DNA from: Flavobacteriaceae bacterium
Lineage (GTDB): Bacteria > Bacteroidota > Bacteroidia > Flavobacteriales > Flavobacteriaceae
Direction of reading: 5' to 3'
DNA: 7,315 bases
NCBI GenBank assembly: GCA_023301205.1
Contig: JALZVC010000033.1
Location: 1 to 7,315, forward strand
Shown: in pieces, positions 5,132-7,315 of the stretch
Layout: every line of letters begins with the position of its first letter
How positions within the stretch are numbered: position 1 is the stretch's first letter
The notes under the pieces: model-generated
Databases searched by the model: none
Told to the model about the DNA's origin: nothing
What the model saw: only the letters and a program-made list of their open reading frames with translations
Made by a program: the position numbers and the translations under genes

Positions 5132-6707
5132 CTATTTCCAGAACCTTCATTATCATAGGATCTGTTAAGTGGCGGAGAATCTCCTTTTGTTCAGGGCCAT
5201 ATAGTTGCTCTGCCATTATAGCCTTTAACGCTAGTTTTAACTCTGGAGAAGTAGCTTTTAAGTTCAAGCGAACCCGAGTTTCTTCCCAAATATAATCTAT
5301 ATAGCCCTGCGATACCGCTGTTGAAATCTCGTAGGTGTCTTTAAACCCCTTAAAAGAAAATTTGTTTAATGCTCCACGATTTTTGTCTAGAACGGTAAAT
5401 ACATAATAACTCATAGAACCGCCTCTACTTATGAAGTCTATGGTTTCGTGTTCTCTGCTGGTGTCTTTTGGCACAAAAATGTCTGGCGTAATCCCTCCGC
5501 CTCCATAGACAGTTCGCCCATTAACTGTTTTAAACACTAGCGAATCTGACACCACAATATTATCTACGTCAAGTAATTCACCGTTTTGATAGCGCGTTTC
5601 GTACTCTTTAAAATATGCTTCATTACCATCTTCATAAGGCCGTTGTATGCTCCTACCAGAAGGTGTAAAATAACGAGCAATGGTAAGTCGCACCGCACTA
5701 CCATCACCTAATGACATTTCACGTTGTACAAGTCCTTTACCAAACGATCTTCTACCCACAATCAATCCTCTATCATTATCCTGTAATGCGCCTGCTACAA
5801 TCTCACTAGCAGAAGCAGAGTTTTCATTAATGAGAACATAAACCATTTTATCCTCAAAATCACCGCTACCTGTTGCATAGGTTTTTTCTTCTTCGCCGTT
5901 TTTATTTCTAGTAATCACTATCAGCTTATCGTCTTCTAAAAACTGATCTGCTATTTGCTCTGCACTGGCGATATAACCACCTGGATTCCCTCGCAGGTCA
6001 AATATCAATGCCGAAACATTAGCATCATTCAATTTATCGAGCGCTATTTTAAATTCATCAAAAGAAGTTTCTGCAAAACGATTTAATTTGAGGTACCCTA
6101 CATTTTCATTAACCGGGTATGCTGCGTCTACGCTAATTAAAGGAACAGCATCGCGGCGTACCCTAACATCAATAATTTTATCTTCAGAAGGACGATACAC
6201 TTGTAATGCAACTTTTGACCCTTTCTCGCCTTTTAAATAATCTGGAATACTATCTCGATCCATGGCGTTTCCGAAGAGCTCACGACCATCTGCTGTAAGT
6301 ATACGATCCCCTTCCAGTATGCCGGCCGCCTTTGCTGGTCCACCTTCAATAGTTCTAATTACCGCAATACTATCATTATGTATATGAAAACTAATCCCAA
6401 TACCCGTAAAATTACCCCGCATGTCATCTGCGTTATCCTCATATTCTGAAACCGGAATGTATACCGAATGTGGATCAAGATTCCCTAAAATTTCATTTAC
6501 GGTAACATCTACTATACTATCAGTATTTACGTCATCTACATACTCATAATCTATGTAATCAATGAGCCTATTGAGTTTGTCTTTTTTTGAGTTCGTGGCA
6601 AACAACTGCTCCCCAGAATCATGAAAATTGAGTTTCGAGCCTAAATAAACACCTCCCGCCATTGCGAAGCCAATAAGTAAGGGAATGTATTCTTTTTTAA
6701 ATTTCAT
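5112..6707 (-). CDS. S41 family C-terminal processing peptidase (Ctp/Prc type)
   Basis: This serine protease degrades or trims proteins from the C-terminus in the periplasm. A single hydrophobic segment at about 7-23 after a basic start (MKFKK) is a signal sequence or membrane anchor. The protein has no cysteine, so it is not a lipoprotein. Residues 40-90 are a helical lead-in with NLDPHSVYIP, 90-180 a PDZ domain with the substrate-binding segment near GNFTGIGISF, and 200-412 the S41 catalytic core with DLRGNPGG at 237-244. The catalytic residues are S299 in NSASASEI, K324 in FGKG and Q328. These keep the 25-residue Ser-Lys spacing of E. coli Prc (S430/K455). Residues 415-531 are a helical C-terminal extension of the kind seen in Bacteroidota Ctps. 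It starts 85 bp after the dCMP deaminase stop on the same strand, so readthrough from that gene is possible. Confidence 0.93.
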   Translation of the reverse strand: MKFKKEYIPLLIGFAMAGGVYLGSKLNFHDSGEQLFATNSKKDKLNRLIDYIDYEYVDDVNTDSIVDVTVNEILGNLDPHSVYIPVSEYEDNADDMRGNFTGIGISFHIHNDSIAVIRTIEGGPAKAAGILEGDRILTADGRELFGNAMDRDSIPDYLKGEKGSKVALQVYRPSEDKIIDVRVRRDAVPLISVDAAYPVNENVGYLKLNRFAETSFDEFKIALDKLNDANVSALIFDLRGNPGGYIASAEQIADQFLEDDKLIVITRNKNGEEEKTYATGSGDFEDKMVYVLINENSASASEIVAGALQDNDRGLIVGRRSFGKGLVQREMSLGDGSAVRLTIARYFTPSGRSIQRPYEDGNEAYFKEYETRYQNGELLDVDNIVVSDSLVFKTVNGRTVYGGGGITPDIFVPKDTSREHETIDFISRGGSMSYYVFTVLDKNRGALNKFSFKGFKDTYEISTAVSQGYIDYIWEETRVRLNLKATSPELKLALKAIMAEQLYGPEQKEILRHLTDPMIMKVLEIEKGKQE

Positions 6708-6717
6708 TGGTTCGATA

Positions 6718-6725
6718 CAATTTTA
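6718..6725 (-). promoter_or_regulatory. Weak candidate -7 element of the S41 peptidase gene
   Basis: On the minus strand TAAAATTG matches TAnnTTTG at all but one fixed position and lies 10 nt before the ATG at 6707. No -33 element is found at 17-19 nt; the nearest TTG is 25 nt upstream. The peptidase may instead be transcribed together with the deaminase, because no terminator is visible in the 85-bp gap. Confidence 0.3.
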
Positions 6726-6792
6726 CGATTGAAGTTTTGGTCTTAGTATTCAAGTTGTTTCGGTAAAGCCACTCAGCAACCTCAGACTATTT

Positions 6793-7221
6793 TTAATCTA
6801 CTTCATTAATATGCGTAATGCTAACGCCTGCTTTTTCTAAAAATTTTAATCCGCTATCATCTTTATAGCCCTTGTGATAGACAACACGTGTAATTCCAGA
6901 TTGATGGATAAGCTTACTACAATTTTTACACGGTGACAGCGTAATGTATAAGGTTGCTCCTTGGCAGGATTGTGTAGAACCTGCCACTTTTAAAATAGCA
7001 TTCGCTTCTGCATGTAACACGTACCAGTGTGTATTATTATCAGTATCCTCACAGTCATTATTAAAGCCCGTAGGAGTCCCATTATAACCGTCACTAATAA
7101 TCATTTTATCTTTTACAATAAGCGCACCCACTTGCTTCCTATTACAATGAGATAACTTACTCCACTCCTTTGCCATCCGTAGGTAGGCAATGTCATATTT
7201 TTTCTGTTTGGCCTTTTCCAT
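6793..7221 (-). CDS. dCMP deaminase (ComEB-like, zinc-dependent)
   Basis: This is a cytosolic cytidine/deoxycytidylate deaminase-fold enzyme that hydrolyses dCMP to dUMP and ammonia, feeding thymidylate synthase. From the ATG at 7221 it has 142 residues, normal for the family. The zinc site is H70-A-E72 (E72 the proton shuttle) with P97-C98-xx-C101. GYNGTPTGF at 45-53 followed by NNDCED is characteristic of dCMP rather than free-nucleoside deaminases. A GTG three bases earlier (7222-7224) would add one Met, but I chose ATG 7221 because an exact -7 element lies 4 nt before it and leaderless translation strongly favours AUG. It may be co-transcribed with the S41 peptidase gene downstream. It complements the nrdBA operon in dNTP supply. 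Confidence 0.93.
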   Translation of the reverse strand: MEKAKQKKYDIAYLRMAKEWSKLSHCNRKQVGALIVKDKMIISDGYNGTPTGFNNDCEDTDNNTHWYVLHAEANAILKVAGSTQSCQGATLYITLSPCKNCSKLIHQSGITRVVYHKGYKDDSGLKFLEKAGVSITHINEVD

Positions 7222-7225
7222 CACA

Positions 7226-7233
7226 CAAATATA
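7226..7233 (-). promoter_or_regulatory. Bacteroidota -7 element of the dCMP deaminase gene
   Basis: On the minus strand TATATTTG is an exact TAnnTTTG match, followed by TGTG and the ATG at 7221. The 4-nt spacing is the same as in front of the DUF3109 gene and predicts a leaderless transcript. No clear -33 element is seen 17-19 nt upstream. Confidence 0.6.
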
Positions 7234-7274
7234 AGTAGTTGAAAGTTGCCTAATGTTACGGGATGTAAAAAGAT

Positions 7275-7315
7275 TTATTGGATTGCTTCGGAAATCTTCA
7301 AGGGTCGATTAATAC
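7275..7315 (-). CDS. Possible C-terminal end of an upstream gene (partial)
   Basis: One minus-strand frame is open from the window edge and reads INRPLKISEAIQ before a TAA at 7275-7277. The composition resembles a protein C-terminus, and the gap of 53 bp to the deaminase start fits a same-strand neighbour. Twelve residues are too few to identify a family, and an open frame this short could be chance. Confidence 0.3.
   Translation of the reverse strand, partial: INRPLKISEAIQ

Noticed and set aside
1..7315. CRISPR array, insertion sequence, attachment site, tRNA or rRNA
   Set aside because: There are no regularly spaced repeats, terminal inverted repeats around a transposase, or tRNA/rRNA signatures. 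All sizeable genes are ordinary chromosomal families.

Overview
The window looks like chromosomal DNA of a marine-type member of the Bacteroidota, most likely Flavobacteriaceae. The reasons are AT-rich DNA, no clear Shine-Dalgarno sequences, several exact matches to the Bacteroidota -7 promoter element TAnnTTTG, and gene families typical of that group (an ATP-cone NrdB, a DUF3109 protein, and a C-terminal processing peptidase close to a dCMP deaminase). I see no insertion sequence, phage gene, CRISPR array, tRNA or rRNA. This is mostly ordinary core genome with some notable regulatory and domain-architecture details.

Layout. Positions 1-362 hold no convincing gene and form the leader of the ribonucleotide reductase operon, with a 12-bp direct repeat and two short palindromes. 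Positions 363-3429 carry nrdB then nrdA on the plus strand, one base apart, closed by a strong hairpin terminator at 3444-3487. A minus-strand gene for a nine-cysteine DUF3109 protein (3549-4118) converges on that terminator. It shares a divergent promoter region (4119-4334) with a plus-strand pair: a MarC-family membrane protein (4335-4916) and an overlapping 65-residue two-helix membrane protein (4913-5110). A minus-strand S41 C-terminal processing peptidase (5112-6707) ends one base from that pair, and the two stop codons lie within one shared hairpin. Upstream of the peptidase, also on the minus strand, is a dCMP deaminase (6793-7221), and the right edge may hold the last codons of another minus-strand gene.

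How the genes work together. NrdB/NrdA makes dNDPs from NDPs, and the dCMP deaminase turns dCMP into dUMP for thymidylate synthesis, so two steps of deoxynucleotide supply lie in one window, though in separate transcription units. The most interesting point is the RNR architecture. The ATP-cone, the allosteric on/off domain usually at the N-terminus of the catalytic subunit NrdA, is fused to the radical-generating subunit NrdB, and NrdA has none. This design has been characterised in the flavobacterium Leeuwenhoekiella blandensis, so it is unusual but not new. The other genes are envelope functions (MarC, small membrane protein, periplasmic protease) and a metal-binding protein of unknown role with no visible link to RNR.

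Regulation visible in the DNA. Exact -7 elements precede marC, DUF3109 and the deaminase. For the last two the element lies only 4 nt before the ATG, which predicts leaderless mRNAs. A perfect 16-bp palindrome lies just upstream of the marC promoter, which lacks an obvious -33 element.
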